DNA of 26,941 nt from Spirochaetia bacterium. Lineage in GTDB: Bacteria; Spirochaetota; Spirochaetia; Treponematales; Breznakiellaceae. Each line of letters opens with the position of its first letter. The stretch's first letter is position 1. Made by a program: the position numbers and the translations under genes. A model generated the notes under the pieces. The model made no database searches and had not been told where the DNA came from. It saw nothing but the letters and a program-made list of their open reading frames with translations. This document shows, in pieces, positions 6,702 through 14,294 of this stretch. Location: contig BNUW01000014.1 of NCBI GenBank assembly GCA_025997655.1, positions 1 to 26,941 of the forward strand, written 5' to 3'.

Positions 6702-8975
6702 CTAAGAACTTTTCCGGAAATGCCCGTAGACCGTCATAAGCTGGGTCAGGCTGTAATCAATATCCGCAAGACCTTGTTCCACCGGGATGCCGGCGAACAT
6801 CCGTTTGGTGTTGAAGTAGATGATATCCTCAATCTTGTTCCATGGTATGGTGAGAAAATTCTTTTTACTCCCCGCCACCCGCCGGTGGACGTATTTAAAA
6901 TTATCCAGGGTTATCTGCATCCAGGGGTACAGTTTTAAAAGTTCGTTGTTCTCGTAGGGGTACACCGACGTTGACTGGCCGTCCAGGATGGTAAGGTAGT
7001 AGTTCAGATCTTTGCGGTAGAGCCACTTGAAAAATTGCAGGGCAATGTCCTTTTTTTTGGAAAAGAGATTGAGCCCTAAATTCCAGCCGACAGAAATAGG
7101 AGTTCTGTGGGGGACAAAGGTAAAACCCAGCTTCCCGTAGATCTGTTGATTGATGGCATTCATCAGTTGGGATGCGAATGAGGTGTAGGTTACCAGCATA
7201 GCGGTCTTGCCGGTGGAAAAATCCTCCAGGGTGTCATTGATACTGGTCTTTAAAATAGGGCGGGAGGTATAGTGTTCTAATTCCAGAAAGTTTTTAAAGG
7301 CCATCCGGTTATTATCCGTATTAAAATGCGGGAGGGTCTTGTTGCTGAACATGGTTCCGTTAAAACCCCAGATGCGATTATAAATTTCCGGACAGATTTC
7401 TTCGGCCATAATTCCCGGACAACTGCTGCCGTATTCCACCGGAGAGGCGGGATTGTATTCCCGGGTAAAAAAGGCAGCCACGGTGTTGAATTCCGTCCAG
7501 GTCCGGGGGGGCTGTAGTTTGTATCCGTGCAGGGTGTAGAAATCTTTTCCGATAAGGGGGTCAAGAAAAAGATCGTTCCGGTAGAACAATATCTGGGCGC
7601 CCCCGATAAAGGGAACACTGTAATATTTTTTCTGGTACAGGGTATTATCCAGGTTTTCCCGGAGTATGGAATTGAAAAAATTCCTATCCTCGGTAATAAA
7701 ATCGGTCAGGTCCTCAAGAACGTTATTCTGCACCAGAAAATTGAGCCAGGGTATATCAAACATATACACATCGAACCGGGGTTCCTTTAACAGGGCATCC
7801 TCTAAGATGCGTTCCGGCAGTTTGTTCTGGGTCTCCGTTTCTATGTGGAGGGCGATGCCGTAATCGTTCCGGAATTTTCTTGACAGTATCTTTAACGCCT
7901 GGGTAAAGGGGCTGTCCAGCATCAATAGCGTTAGTACCTGTTTCTCTTCTTCCGGCTCCTCCCGCGGCTGCTCTCTGTGCAGACGGAGAGGAATTGCAAG
8001 ACCGGTTTTAATACAATTATCATCAAGTAAAAAGGACTCAGGGGGAAGCGCTTCGTTTATATGCCGCAGGAGCAGAGACGCCCCGGCTGATCCGAGTTTG
8101 AAAGCAGGCCGGGAGGTTCCCACCACAGACCGGTATTGGGTATCCATCCAGGTTTCCTCGGCAAAGGCCAGCACCACAGTCCCCTCCAGGGACAGGCCCA
8201 GGACCTTGACGCTTTCCAGTATCCCCTGGGCAATATTCCCCGAGGTGGCAATGATCGCCTCCGGTTTCGGGTTGTCGTACAATTGCGCAAGGGCAACCCG
8301 GAATGCGTCTTCTTTTGACATGTTCGTGTAGTTAAGGTGATCCGCCGCGCGGACATTCCGTTTCCGGCAGAACTCCCGGAAGGCCTCCACACAATCACTT
8401 TCGCTGCTCATCCCCGGAGAACCGCAATAGAGGGATATGTCCCGGTAACCCTGAGCATAGAGCTGTTCCGTAAGGTAGGTCATGGTCTTTTTATTGGTGA
8501 TCCCCACAAAGTTGATGTCCGGATTCAGGGGCCGCCGCTCAATAAAAACCACCGGGATGCGGTGGGAAAGGAGTTTTTCAAAATACCGGGTATCATTGGA
8601 CATACAACTGATAAGGATGATGCCCGCAAAATTCCGGGAAACAAAATCGTTGAGTGTTTCAATCTCCACCTTGGGCTGGTTATTGGAAAAACCGATGTTG
8701 ACCGAAAAGTTGTTCCCCTGGATTACCGAGGTTATGCCCTTGAAAATTTCGCTGTGGTAGGTGTCGTCAATGCTGGTCAGGAGCACCCCGATGTCCCGGC
8801 TGCGGTGCATCCTGAGTTTCCGGGCGCTTTCGTTGGGGACATAGTTCAGTGTTTCTATGGCCTCCATGATCCGTACCCGGGCCTGGTGGGAAACGTTTTT
8901 TTTGCCGCTCAGGGCGCAGGATACGGTGGCAATGCTGACCCCCGCCTGTTCCGCCACATCCTTTATGGTTACCAT
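6702..8975 (-). CDS. LacI-type repressor fused to a family-1 solute-binding domain
   Basis: A 757-aa protein, about twice the usual LacI length. Residues 2-56 form a LacI helix-turn-helix (TIKDVAEQAGVSIATVSCAL) with hinge helix NESARKLR. Residues 60-332 form a LacI/periplasmic-binding sensor (IGVLLTSIDDTYHSEIFKGI, VVFIERRP, AIIATSGNIAQGIL). After a charged linker (about 335-345) residues 346-740 resemble an SBP_bac_1 domain: FRNDYGIALHIETETQ, FDVYMFDIPWL, YYSVPFIGGAQILFYRNDLF, RTWTEFNTVAAFF, FSTGKTAMLVTYTSFA, VGWNLGLNLFSKKK. There is no signal peptide, so the whole protein should be cytoplasmic. The start follows AGGGGG. A palindrome at 8988-9003 lies just upstream and between it and the operon beginning at 9071, suggesting control of both. 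No frameshift is visible at the junction. Confidence 0.85.
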   Translation of the reverse strand: MVTIKDVAEQAGVSIATVSCALSGKKNVSHQARVRIMEAIETLNYVPNESARKLRMHRSRDIGVLLTSIDDTYHSEIFKGITSVIQGNNFSVNIGFSNNQPKVEIETLNDFVSRNFAGIILISCMSNDTRYFEKLLSHRIPVVFIERRPLNPDINFVGITNKKTMTYLTEQLYAQGYRDISLYCGSPGMSSESDCVEAFREFCRKRNVRAADHLNYTNMSKEDAFRVALAQLYDNPKPEAIIATSGNIAQGILESVKVLGLSLEGTVVLAFAEETWMDTQYRSVVGTSRPAFKLGSAGASLLLRHINEALPPESFLLDDNCIKTGLAIPLRLHREQPREEPEEEKQVLTLLMLDSPFTQALKILSRKFRNDYGIALHIETETQNKLPERILEDALLKEPRFDVYMFDIPWLNFLVQNNVLEDLTDFITEDRNFFNSILRENLDNTLYQKKYYSVPFIGGAQILFYRNDLFLDPLIGKDFYTLHGYKLQPPRTWTEFNTVAAFFTREYNPASPVEYGSSCPGIMAEEICPEIYNRIWGFNGTMFSNKTLPHFNTDNNRMAFKNFLELEHYTSRPILKTSINDTLEDFSTGKTAMLVTYTSFASQLMNAINQQIYGKLGFTFVPHRTPISVGWNLGLNLFSKKKDIALQFFKWLYRKDLNYYLTILDGQSTSVYPYENNELLKLYPWMQITLDNFKYVHRRVAGSKKNFLTIPWNKIEDIIYFNTKRMFAGIPVEQGLADIDYSLTQLMTVYGHFRKSS

Positions 8976-8987
8976 GACGAGCCCCCT

Positions 8988-9003
8988 ATCTAAACGTTTA
9001 GAT
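8988..9003. promoter_or_regulatory. LacI-family operator palindrome
   Basis: ATCTAAACGTTTAGAT is a perfect 16-bp palindrome with the central CG and AAACGTTT core typical of LacI-family operators. It lies 12 nt upstream of the regulator gene (minus strand) and 29 nt upstream of the -35 box of the plus-strand promoter, consistent with autoregulation and control of the divergent operon. Confidence 0.75.
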
Positions 9004-9016
9004 TATTTTTGCGGAA

Positions 9017-9034
9017 AAATCAAGTATTTGATTT
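9017..9034. promoter_or_regulatory. Second inverted repeat touching the -35 box
   Basis: AAATCAA (9017-9023) and TTGATTT (9028-9034) are exact reverse complements with a 4-nt spacer. The right half overlaps the first bases of the -35 hexamer at 9033. It has no central CG and differs from the LacI-type operator, so it may bind another factor, or may be fortuitous in AT-rich DNA. Confidence 0.35.
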
Positions 9035-9062
9035 GACGGGTCGGTAAAACCATGTATACAAT
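9033..9062 (+). promoter_or_regulatory. Probable promoter of the mutarotase/URO-D/ABC operon
   Basis: TTGACG (9033-9038) is followed by TATACA (9055-9060, 16-nt spacer) or TACAAT (9057-9062, 18-nt spacer). With either, transcription would start close to the ATG at 9071, and there is no Shine-Dalgarno sequence, which points to a leaderless message. Confidence 0.5.
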
Positions 9063-9070
9063 ACCGTATC

Positions 9071-9394
9071 ATGAAACGATACGGTTCAGTGATTGGTGTT
9101 TCCATGGAAAAGCTTGAGGAATACAAGAAACTCCATGCGGATGTTTGGCCGGGGGTACTGGCGATGATCCGGGAATGTAATATCCGGAATTACTCAATTT
9201 ATTACCATAATGGTCTGCTATTCAGTTATTACGAGTATACCGGGAGCGATTACGCCGCCGACATGGCGAAGATGGCCGCCGACCCCACGACACAAAAGTG
9301 GTGGGCCCTCTGTAATCCCTGCCAGCGGCCCCTGGCACAGCGCAGGGAAGGAGAATGGTGGGCCGAAGCGGAAGAGGTGTTCCATACCGATTAG
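9071..9394 (+). CDS. L-rhamnose mutarotase-family protein (RhaM/DUF718-like)
   Basis: Small protein of 107 aa matching the RhaM family in length and motifs: MKRYGSVIGV start, EEYKKLHADVWPGVLAMI, NIRNYSIYYH, LFSYYEYTGSDYAADM, and a C-terminal WWAEAEEVFHTD. The family interconverts alpha and beta anomers of L-rhamnose or related deoxysugars in the cytoplasm. The conserved MKRYG start supports the ATG at 9071 even though it has no Shine-Dalgarno sequence. It opens a seven-gene operon with a URO-D-like protein, a sugar ABC importer and two oxidoreductases. With fucI and fucU nearby, the natural sugar could be L-fucose, L-rhamnose or another deoxysugar, so I do not assign the symbol rhaM. Confidence 0.85.
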   Translation: MKRYGSVIGVSMEKLEEYKKLHADVWPGVLAMIRECNIRNYSIYYHNGLLFSYYEYTGSDYAADMAKMAADPTTQKWWALCNPCQRPLAQRREGEWWAEAEEVFHTD

Positions 9395-9410
9395 AGAGGA
9401 GGATGAGTGC

Positions 9411-10649
9411 ATGGGATCGCGGGACGATGTGTTGCAGAGTATCAACCACAAACAGCCGGAAAAATTGCCCCTGGATTTGGGGGGCACCCCCAGCTCGGGT
9501 ATTTCCGCAATAGGATATAACAAACTGAAACACGCACTGGGCATCAATGACCGGAGCAATAAGATCTACGATGTGGTTCAGCAGGTTGCTCAGCCGGAAT
9601 TGAATGTGCTGGACGCTATTCACGCGGACATCCTCTGCCTGGGCAGGGCCTTTAACGATAAACCGGAGGATTGGTACGACGTCACCCTGGCGGACGGCAG
9701 CCTGGGCCAGTACCCCCATTGGTTCAAGCCGGTTAAGGCCGAAAAGGGCGGTTACAATTACTACGATGAAGCGGGGGATTACCTCGCCCGTATGCCCGAG
9801 GGAGGAACCTTCTTTGATCAGACCTACTTCCCCTACGTTGACGGCTATCCGGCGGACTACAAGGATATTGAAAAGGCCATGAACAAGGTGCTCTGGCAAA
9901 AGCTGGCCCACAGTCCCTGGGACAATGCAGGAATGCCCGATTTCTGGGGGGAACTGCGTCGCCGCGCCCTGAAACTCCGGGAAGGCACCGGCCGGGCCAT
10001 TATTATTACCTGTGGGTGCAACCTCTTTGAATGGGGAACCTTTCTGCGCAAAATGGATAATTTTCTGGTGGATATTTACACCGAAGAGGATGATGTGATC
10101 CGGCTTCTGGATGTGCTTACCGAGATTCACCTTAGAACCCTGGAAAAGGTCTGTAACGCCGTGGGTGATATCGTAGATATACTGCGCTTTGGGGACGATT
10201 TAGGAATGACCACCGGGATGTTCATGTCACAGGAAAAGTATCAGACCATTTTCAAGCCCCGGCATACCAAACTCTGCGAGTATGTACATAAACACAGCAG
10301 TATGAAGACCTTCCTCCATTCCTGCGGTTCAATTTATCCGATCCTGGGGGATCTGATTGAGGCGGGCTACGATATCATCAACCCCGTTCAGACCACCGCA
10401 AAACAGATGGACCCGGTAATTTTGAAAAAGGAATTCGGCAGGGATATTGTTTTCTGGGGCGGCGGGTGCAATACCCAGAGTGTGCTGAACCAGGGAACCC
10501 CCCAGCAGGTCTACGATCATACCCGGAAGATGATAGACATTTTTTTCAAGGATGGCGGGTTCGTTTTTAATACGGTGCATAATATTCTTCCCGATGTGCC
10601 GGGGGAAAATATGCTGGCCTTGTACAGGGCGGTAAATGAATACAAATAA
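9411..10649 (+). CDS. Uroporphyrinogen decarboxylase-superfamily protein of unknown role
   Basis: 412-aa member of the URO-D superfamily, which includes heme enzymes and corrinoid/thiol methyltransferases. Recognisable parts are an N-terminal MGSRDDVLQSINHKQPEKLP segment, HSCGSIYPILGDLIEAGYDIINPVQ (a Cys/His pair used for zinc in methyltransferase relatives), and WGGGCNTQSVLNQGTPQQV with FVFNTVHNILPDVPGENM near the C-terminus. The start at 9411 follows AGAGGAGG; the frame extends upstream but overlaps the mutarotase gene. No heme-pathway gene is near. It is translationally coupled to the permease gene, whose ATG lies 14 nt inside its end. Such paralogues are often seen in sugar operons; a carbohydrate-linked activity is inferred, not shown. 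Confidence 0.8.
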   Translation: MGSRDDVLQSINHKQPEKLPLDLGGTPSSGISAIGYNKLKHALGINDRSNKIYDVVQQVAQPELNVLDAIHADILCLGRAFNDKPEDWYDVTLADGSLGQYPHWFKPVKAEKGGYNYYDEAGDYLARMPEGGTFFDQTYFPYVDGYPADYKDIEKAMNKVLWQKLAHSPWDNAGMPDFWGELRRRALKLREGTGRAIIITCGCNLFEWGTFLRKMDNFLVDIYTEEDDVIRLLDVLTEIHLRTLEKVCNAVGDIVDILRFGDDLGMTTGMFMSQEKYQTIFKPRHTKLCEYVHKHSSMKTFLHSCGSIYPILGDLIEAGYDIINPVQTTAKQMDPVILKKEFGRDIVFWGGGCNTQSVLNQGTPQQVYDHTRKMIDIFFKDGGFVFNTVHNILPDVPGENMLALYRAVNEYK

Positions 10650-11646
10650 TACGCTCCTTAAACGTATTACCGGCAACAGCATTGTTCCGGTTATCGGCGC
10701 CGCGCTGCTTATGGCGGTAATCTTCGCGGCGGCCTCTCCCAGTTTCCTAAGCTCCTTTAACGTCTTCAACATGTCCCGCACCGCATCCCACTACATCTTC
10801 CTGGCCCTTGCCCAGGGAATGGCCCTTATCGTGGGCGGAATGAACCTGTCCATCGGGTATATCGGCAGCATGAGTGTGGTAACCCTGGGGATTTCCATGC
10901 AGTCCGGGCTTCCCCCGGCGGCGGCGGTGCTCCTGGCCCTCCTGGTGGGAAGCGTTGCGGGGCTGCTCAACGGGTTTCTCATCACCCGGTTGAAGCTCAA
11001 TTCCTTTGTGGTTACCCTGGCCACCAGCTTTGTGTTCCAGGGACTCACCATCGGGATATCCCGGGGAATGCCCTACAATAAAATTCCCGTTTCCTATCAG
11101 TGGCTTGGCCGGGGCAATATCTTTGGGGTCATCCCCTATATGTTTATTTTGGCACTGATCCTCCTGGCGTTAATGCATTTCTTTTTCAGATATACTGTTT
11201 TGGGCAGGCGCATCCTCGCCACCGGCGGCAATGAAATGGCGGCCCGGATGTCTGCGGTCAATACGGATCGTACCGTGTTGATAGCCAATATTTTTTCCGG
11301 AATTTTTGCCGCAGTCGCCGCCATCGCGGTGGTTTCCAAGGACGGGTCCGCCAACCCCGGTGTGGGCAGCGACTGGATGATCTATTCTTTTGCCGTGGCG
11401 GTTATCGGCGGGACCTCCCTCAAGGGCGGGATAATCAGCCCCTTCGGTCTTATCGTCAGCGCCTTCCTCATCGTGTTTATTAAAAACGGCCTGGTGATGA
11501 TAAACGCCAACGCCTATTTTGAGCAGGTGTACCTGGGAATAATACTGCTCATATCGGTTTCCTTCGCTAGCATCGGTACGCTCCTTTCGGGGTTCCGGCA
11601 GACCATGGCGTACCGGAAAGAAAAGCAGGGCAGGAGTTCATCGTAA
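10636..11646 (+). CDS. Sugar ABC importer permease, RbsC-like (second system)
   Basis: Permease of 336 aa, strongly hydrophobic, with the family segments IVGGMNLSIGYIGSMSVV, LKLNSFVVTLATSFVFQG and the coupling loop ATGGNEMAARMSAVN. It overlaps the end of the URO-D-like gene by 14 nt, indicating co-translation. The gene order here is permease, binding protein, ATPase, different from the first importer in this window (binding protein, ATPase, permease), so the two systems are not a simple tandem duplication. Probable substrate: the sugar handled by the mutarotase and the flanking oxidoreductases. Confidence 0.9.
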   Translation: MNTNNTLLKRITGNSIVPVIGAALLMAVIFAAASPSFLSSFNVFNMSRTASHYIFLALAQGMALIVGGMNLSIGYIGSMSVVTLGISMQSGLPPAAAVLLALLVGSVAGLLNGFLITRLKLNSFVVTLATSFVFQGLTIGISRGMPYNKIPVSYQWLGRGNIFGVIPYMFILALILLALMHFFFRYTVLGRRILATGGNEMAARMSAVNTDRTVLIANIFSGIFAAVAAIAVVSKDGSANPGVGSDWMIYSFAVAVIGGTSLKGGIISPFGLIVSAFLIVFIKNGLVMINANAYFEQVYLGIILLISVSFASIGTLLSGFRQTMAYRKEKQGRSSS

Positions 11647-11656
11647 ACGGAATCAG

Positions 11657-11673
11657 GCGGCGTTTTTCGCCGC
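11657..11673 (+). other. Short GC hairpin before the second binding-protein gene
   Basis: GCGGCG (11657-11662) and CGCCGC (11668-11673) pair perfectly around TTTTT. It lies in the 53-nt gap between permease and binding-protein genes, with no T-run directly after, so it is more likely an mRNA processing or stability element than a terminator. Confidence 0.4.
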
Positions 11674-11699
11674 ATGAAAATATTTTTATGGAGGAACGT

Positions 11700-12698
11700 A
11701 TGAAGAAATTCGGTTTGGTGTTTTTGATGATGGCGGCTGCCGTTACCCTGTTTGCGGGCGGCGGGAAGGACACGGGCAAGGGTACGGCAAAGTACCTGTT
11801 CTATTATCCCGCGCCCCATTCCTATTTTGTGGAAGTGCAAACGGGGGTTGACGCATGGGCAAAGGATAACGGGGTTGCCGTGCATACCGATTACGGTTCA
11901 GACTGGACGGTGAATACCCTGTCCGATAAGGTAAGCGCCCTCGTGTCTACCGGGTACAACCGTATAGCGATTTATCCGCTTCCCGGTGTAAACGGTCTGT
12001 ACGATGAACTGACCAAGCGGGGAATCCAGATTGTAAACTTCGGCGCCGACAGCTCCACTTCGGATCCCAAGGGCGCGGACACCACCGCCGCATTCTGTGT
12101 GGCCACGGATGTTAAACAGGCGGCCTATGACGCGGCTATCGCGGTGATTGATAAAATGGGCGGCTCCGGGACATTGATCAGTATTCTGGAGGTTCTTACG
12201 GACCCCAATACGGTGCTTCGCCAGGAAGGGATTGCTCAGGCGTGTAAAGAGCGGGGCATAACCCTGAAGGAAACCGCCGGTATTGAGGCCATTGACGCGG
12301 CTACCCAAAAGGCATCGGACATCCTCAACGCTAACCCCGATGCCAAGGGCGTGGTCACCACCGGCATGATCGCCACCAACGGGCTTATTTCTGTGCTGGA
12401 CGGGATGAACCGGAGTATCGTTGCAGTTTGTATTGATACCGAAGAGATAACCATGAACGCCATTCAGAAGGGAACCATTTACGGAACCATGGCCCAGAAT
12501 CCCTATGGACACGGGTACCTCTCCCTGGAAATCCTGAAGGAGCTGAACAACGGCGCCAAGGTGCGGCCCGGAAAATATTTCATTAATTCCGGCGTAGTTC
12601 TGGTAACCAAGGATAATATTTCCACCTATTCGGCGGACATTTCCGCGGTAACCCAGAAGATTAAAAACGATCTCTTTACCGAATACCTTTCGAAGTAA
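11700..12698 (+). CDS. Periplasmic sugar-binding protein (second system)
   Basis: Substrate-binding protein of 332 aa with signal peptide MKKFGLVFLMMAAAVTLFA followed by GGGKD, no lipobox Cys. The mature protein has family-like features: YLFYYPAPHSYFVEVQTGVDAW at the start of lobe 1, IAIYPLPGVNGLYDELTKRG, then IDKMGGSGTLISI and KGVVTTGMIATNGLISVL in lobe 2. This is the RbsB/RhaS-like class that often carries pentoses, deoxysugars or autoinducer-2-like compounds. The ATG at 11700 is used because GGAGG lies five bases before it and the signal peptide starts there; an in-frame ATG 12 nt upstream overlaps that Shine-Dalgarno sequence. It is followed by a strong stem-loop and the ATPase gene. Confidence 0.88.
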   Translation: MKKFGLVFLMMAAAVTLFAGGGKDTGKGTAKYLFYYPAPHSYFVEVQTGVDAWAKDNGVAVHTDYGSDWTVNTLSDKVSALVSTGYNRIAIYPLPGVNGLYDELTKRGIQIVNFGADSSTSDPKGADTTAAFCVATDVKQAAYDAAIAVIDKMGGSGTLISILEVLTDPNTVLRQEGIAQACKERGITLKETAGIEAIDAATQKASDILNANPDAKGVVTTGMIATNGLISVLDGMNRSIVAVCIDTEEITMNAIQKGTIYGTMAQNPYGHGYLSLEILKELNNGAKVRPGKYFINSGVVLVTKDNISTYSADISAVTQKIKNDLFTEYLSK

Positions 12699-12708
12699 TG
12701 TTCGTAAT

Positions 12709-12732
12709 TCCCCCACGGTGTTCCGTGGGGGA
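12709..12732 (+). other. Perfect 10-bp stem-loop between binding-protein and ATPase genes
   Basis: TCCCCCACGG (12709-12718) and CCGTGGGGGA (12723-12732) form a perfect stem with a TGTT loop. There is no T-run, so it is probably a 3' mRNA stabiliser that allows more binding protein than ATPase to be made. The equivalent gap in the first importer operon holds inverted-repeat copy 3. Confidence 0.6.
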
Positions 12733-12748
12733 TAGGAAGAAGCGCGCC

Positions 12749-14251
12749 ATGCTTGAAGTACGAAACATAACCAAAATATTTCCCGGCGTCCGGGCGCTGA
12801 ATGATGTATCCCTGTCATTCCAGCGGGGGGAAATCCACGCCTTGATGGGGGAAAACGGCGCCGGTAAATCGACCCTGATGAAGATAATCACCGGCATATA
12901 CAAGAGCGATGACGGCGGCGTGTATATGGACGGGACGCTCTTAAAACTGCGTAACTTTGAAGACGCCGTGTCCTACGATATTAACATTGTTAACCAGGAA
13001 ATCCAGCTTATCCCGGACAGTACCATTGCGGAAAATATGATGCTTGACCGGATAAAGAAATACCGGAAATACAAATTCATTATTGATTGGAAGCGCATTA
13101 ACGCAGAATCTCAAAAGTACCTTGATATGGTGGGGCTTAAACTTGCGCCCACCGATAAAGTTGACAAGCTTACGGCGGCCCAGAAGCAGCTCATCCAGAT
13201 TGCGAAGGCCTTGTCGTCAAACTCCAAATATATATTCCTGGACGAACCCACCAGTTCCCTCACCAAGTATGAGGCGGAAAAACTTTTTGACCTGCTGCGG
13301 AAACTGAAACAGGAAGACCACAGTATCATATTCGTCTCCCATAAAATTGAAGAAGTCATCAGCCTCTGCGATACGGTTTCTGTGCTCCGGGACGGCAAAT
13401 ATATCGGCACGAAGGATTGTAAAGAGGTGACCCGGCAGGATATCGTCAGGATGATGATAGGCCGGGAGGAGGAGATTGACGACCTGGGTTCCCTGGAACT
13501 GCGGGATGAGGTGGTACTTAAGGTGGAAAACCTCTGCCGACAGAATATGTTTGAGGATATCAACTTTGAGCTCCGCAGGGGGGAGATCCTGGGCTTCTAC
13601 GGCCTGGTAGGCGCGGGGCGTACCGAACTTGCCCGAGCCATCGTTGGGGCAGACCGGATGGATGCGGGGACAATATATGTAAACGGCAGGGCCGCGAATA
13701 TCAGGAGTGTCCAGGATGCCCTTGCCAAATACAACATCGGCTATGTATCGGAAAACCGGAAAGAGGAGGGGCTTATTCTGCCCTTCTCGGTGGAGGAAAA
13801 CATCACTATCCCCTCGCTGCCCCTGCATTTGAATAAACTGAAACTGCTCAACCTGAAAAAACTGGAGAAAACCTCCCGGGACTATGTGGATACCATGAGT
13901 GTAAAAACACCGAAGATGAGTACCAGGGTAGAAAACCTTTCCGGGGGAAACCAGCAGAAGGTATCCATCGGCAAATGGCTTGCCGCGGGCTGTGATATCC
14001 TTATCATTGATGAACCTACCGTAGGGGTAGATGTGGGGGCCAAGCGGAATATCCACCAGGTGATTTGGGACCTGGCGAAAAACCAGGGGAAGTCCATCAT
14101 CCTTATCTCCTCGGATATGCCGGAAATTATTTCCCTGGCGCGCAGGATTATCGTTATGAAGGACTACCGGATCATGGGGGAAATATCCATGGCGGACCGG
14201 TCCGTTCCCTACGAACAGGTAAGCTATCAAATTGGCAATCTCATCGTATAG
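12749..14251 (+). CDS. Sugar ABC importer ATP-binding protein, RbsA type (second system)
   Basis: Tandem-NBD ATPase of 500 aa. The N-terminal domain has Walker A GENGAGKST, Walker B YIFLDEPTSSL and switch VSHKIEEV; the C-terminal domain has the altered P-loop GLVGAGRTEL, signature LSGGNQQKVSIGKW and Walker B ILIIDEPTVGVD. The first-domain signature is degenerate (LTAAQKQLIQIAKAL), as is common in this family. The start at 12749 gives MLEVRNITKIFPG, preceded by AGGAAG; an in-frame ATG at 12698 overlaps the previous stop, but its extra codons run through the stem-loop and do not look like protein. It sits between the binding-protein and alcohol dehydrogenase genes. Confidence 0.9.
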   Translation: MLEVRNITKIFPGVRALNDVSLSFQRGEIHALMGENGAGKSTLMKIITGIYKSDDGGVYMDGTLLKLRNFEDAVSYDINIVNQEIQLIPDSTIAENMMLDRIKKYRKYKFIIDWKRINAESQKYLDMVGLKLAPTDKVDKLTAAQKQLIQIAKALSSNSKYIFLDEPTSSLTKYEAEKLFDLLRKLKQEDHSIIFVSHKIEEVISLCDTVSVLRDGKYIGTKDCKEVTRQDIVRMMIGREEEIDDLGSLELRDEVVLKVENLCRQNMFEDINFELRRGEILGFYGLVGAGRTELARAIVGADRMDAGTIYVNGRAANIRSVQDALAKYNIGYVSENRKEEGLILPFSVEENITIPSLPLHLNKLKLLNLKKLEKTSRDYVDTMSVKTPKMSTRVENLSGGNQQKVSIGKWLAAGCDILIIDEPTVGVDVGAKRNIHQVIWDLAKNQGKSIILISSDMPEIISLARRIIVMKDYRIMGEISMADRSVPYEQVSYQIGNLIV

Positions 14252-14294
14252 CCTATTCCGGAAAAAAGCGCTATACTAATTCAGGAGGCTTTTT

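Noticed and set aside
9071..9394. Naming this gene rhaM
   Set aside because: Family membership is clear but the neighbourhood has fucose genes and no rhaA, rhaB or rhaD, so the sugar is unknown.
14252..14294. Separate promoter before the alcohol dehydrogenase (CTATACTAATTC)
   Set aside because: A TATACT hexamer is present but no acceptable -35 box lies at the right distance; the 43-nt gap fits operon continuity.
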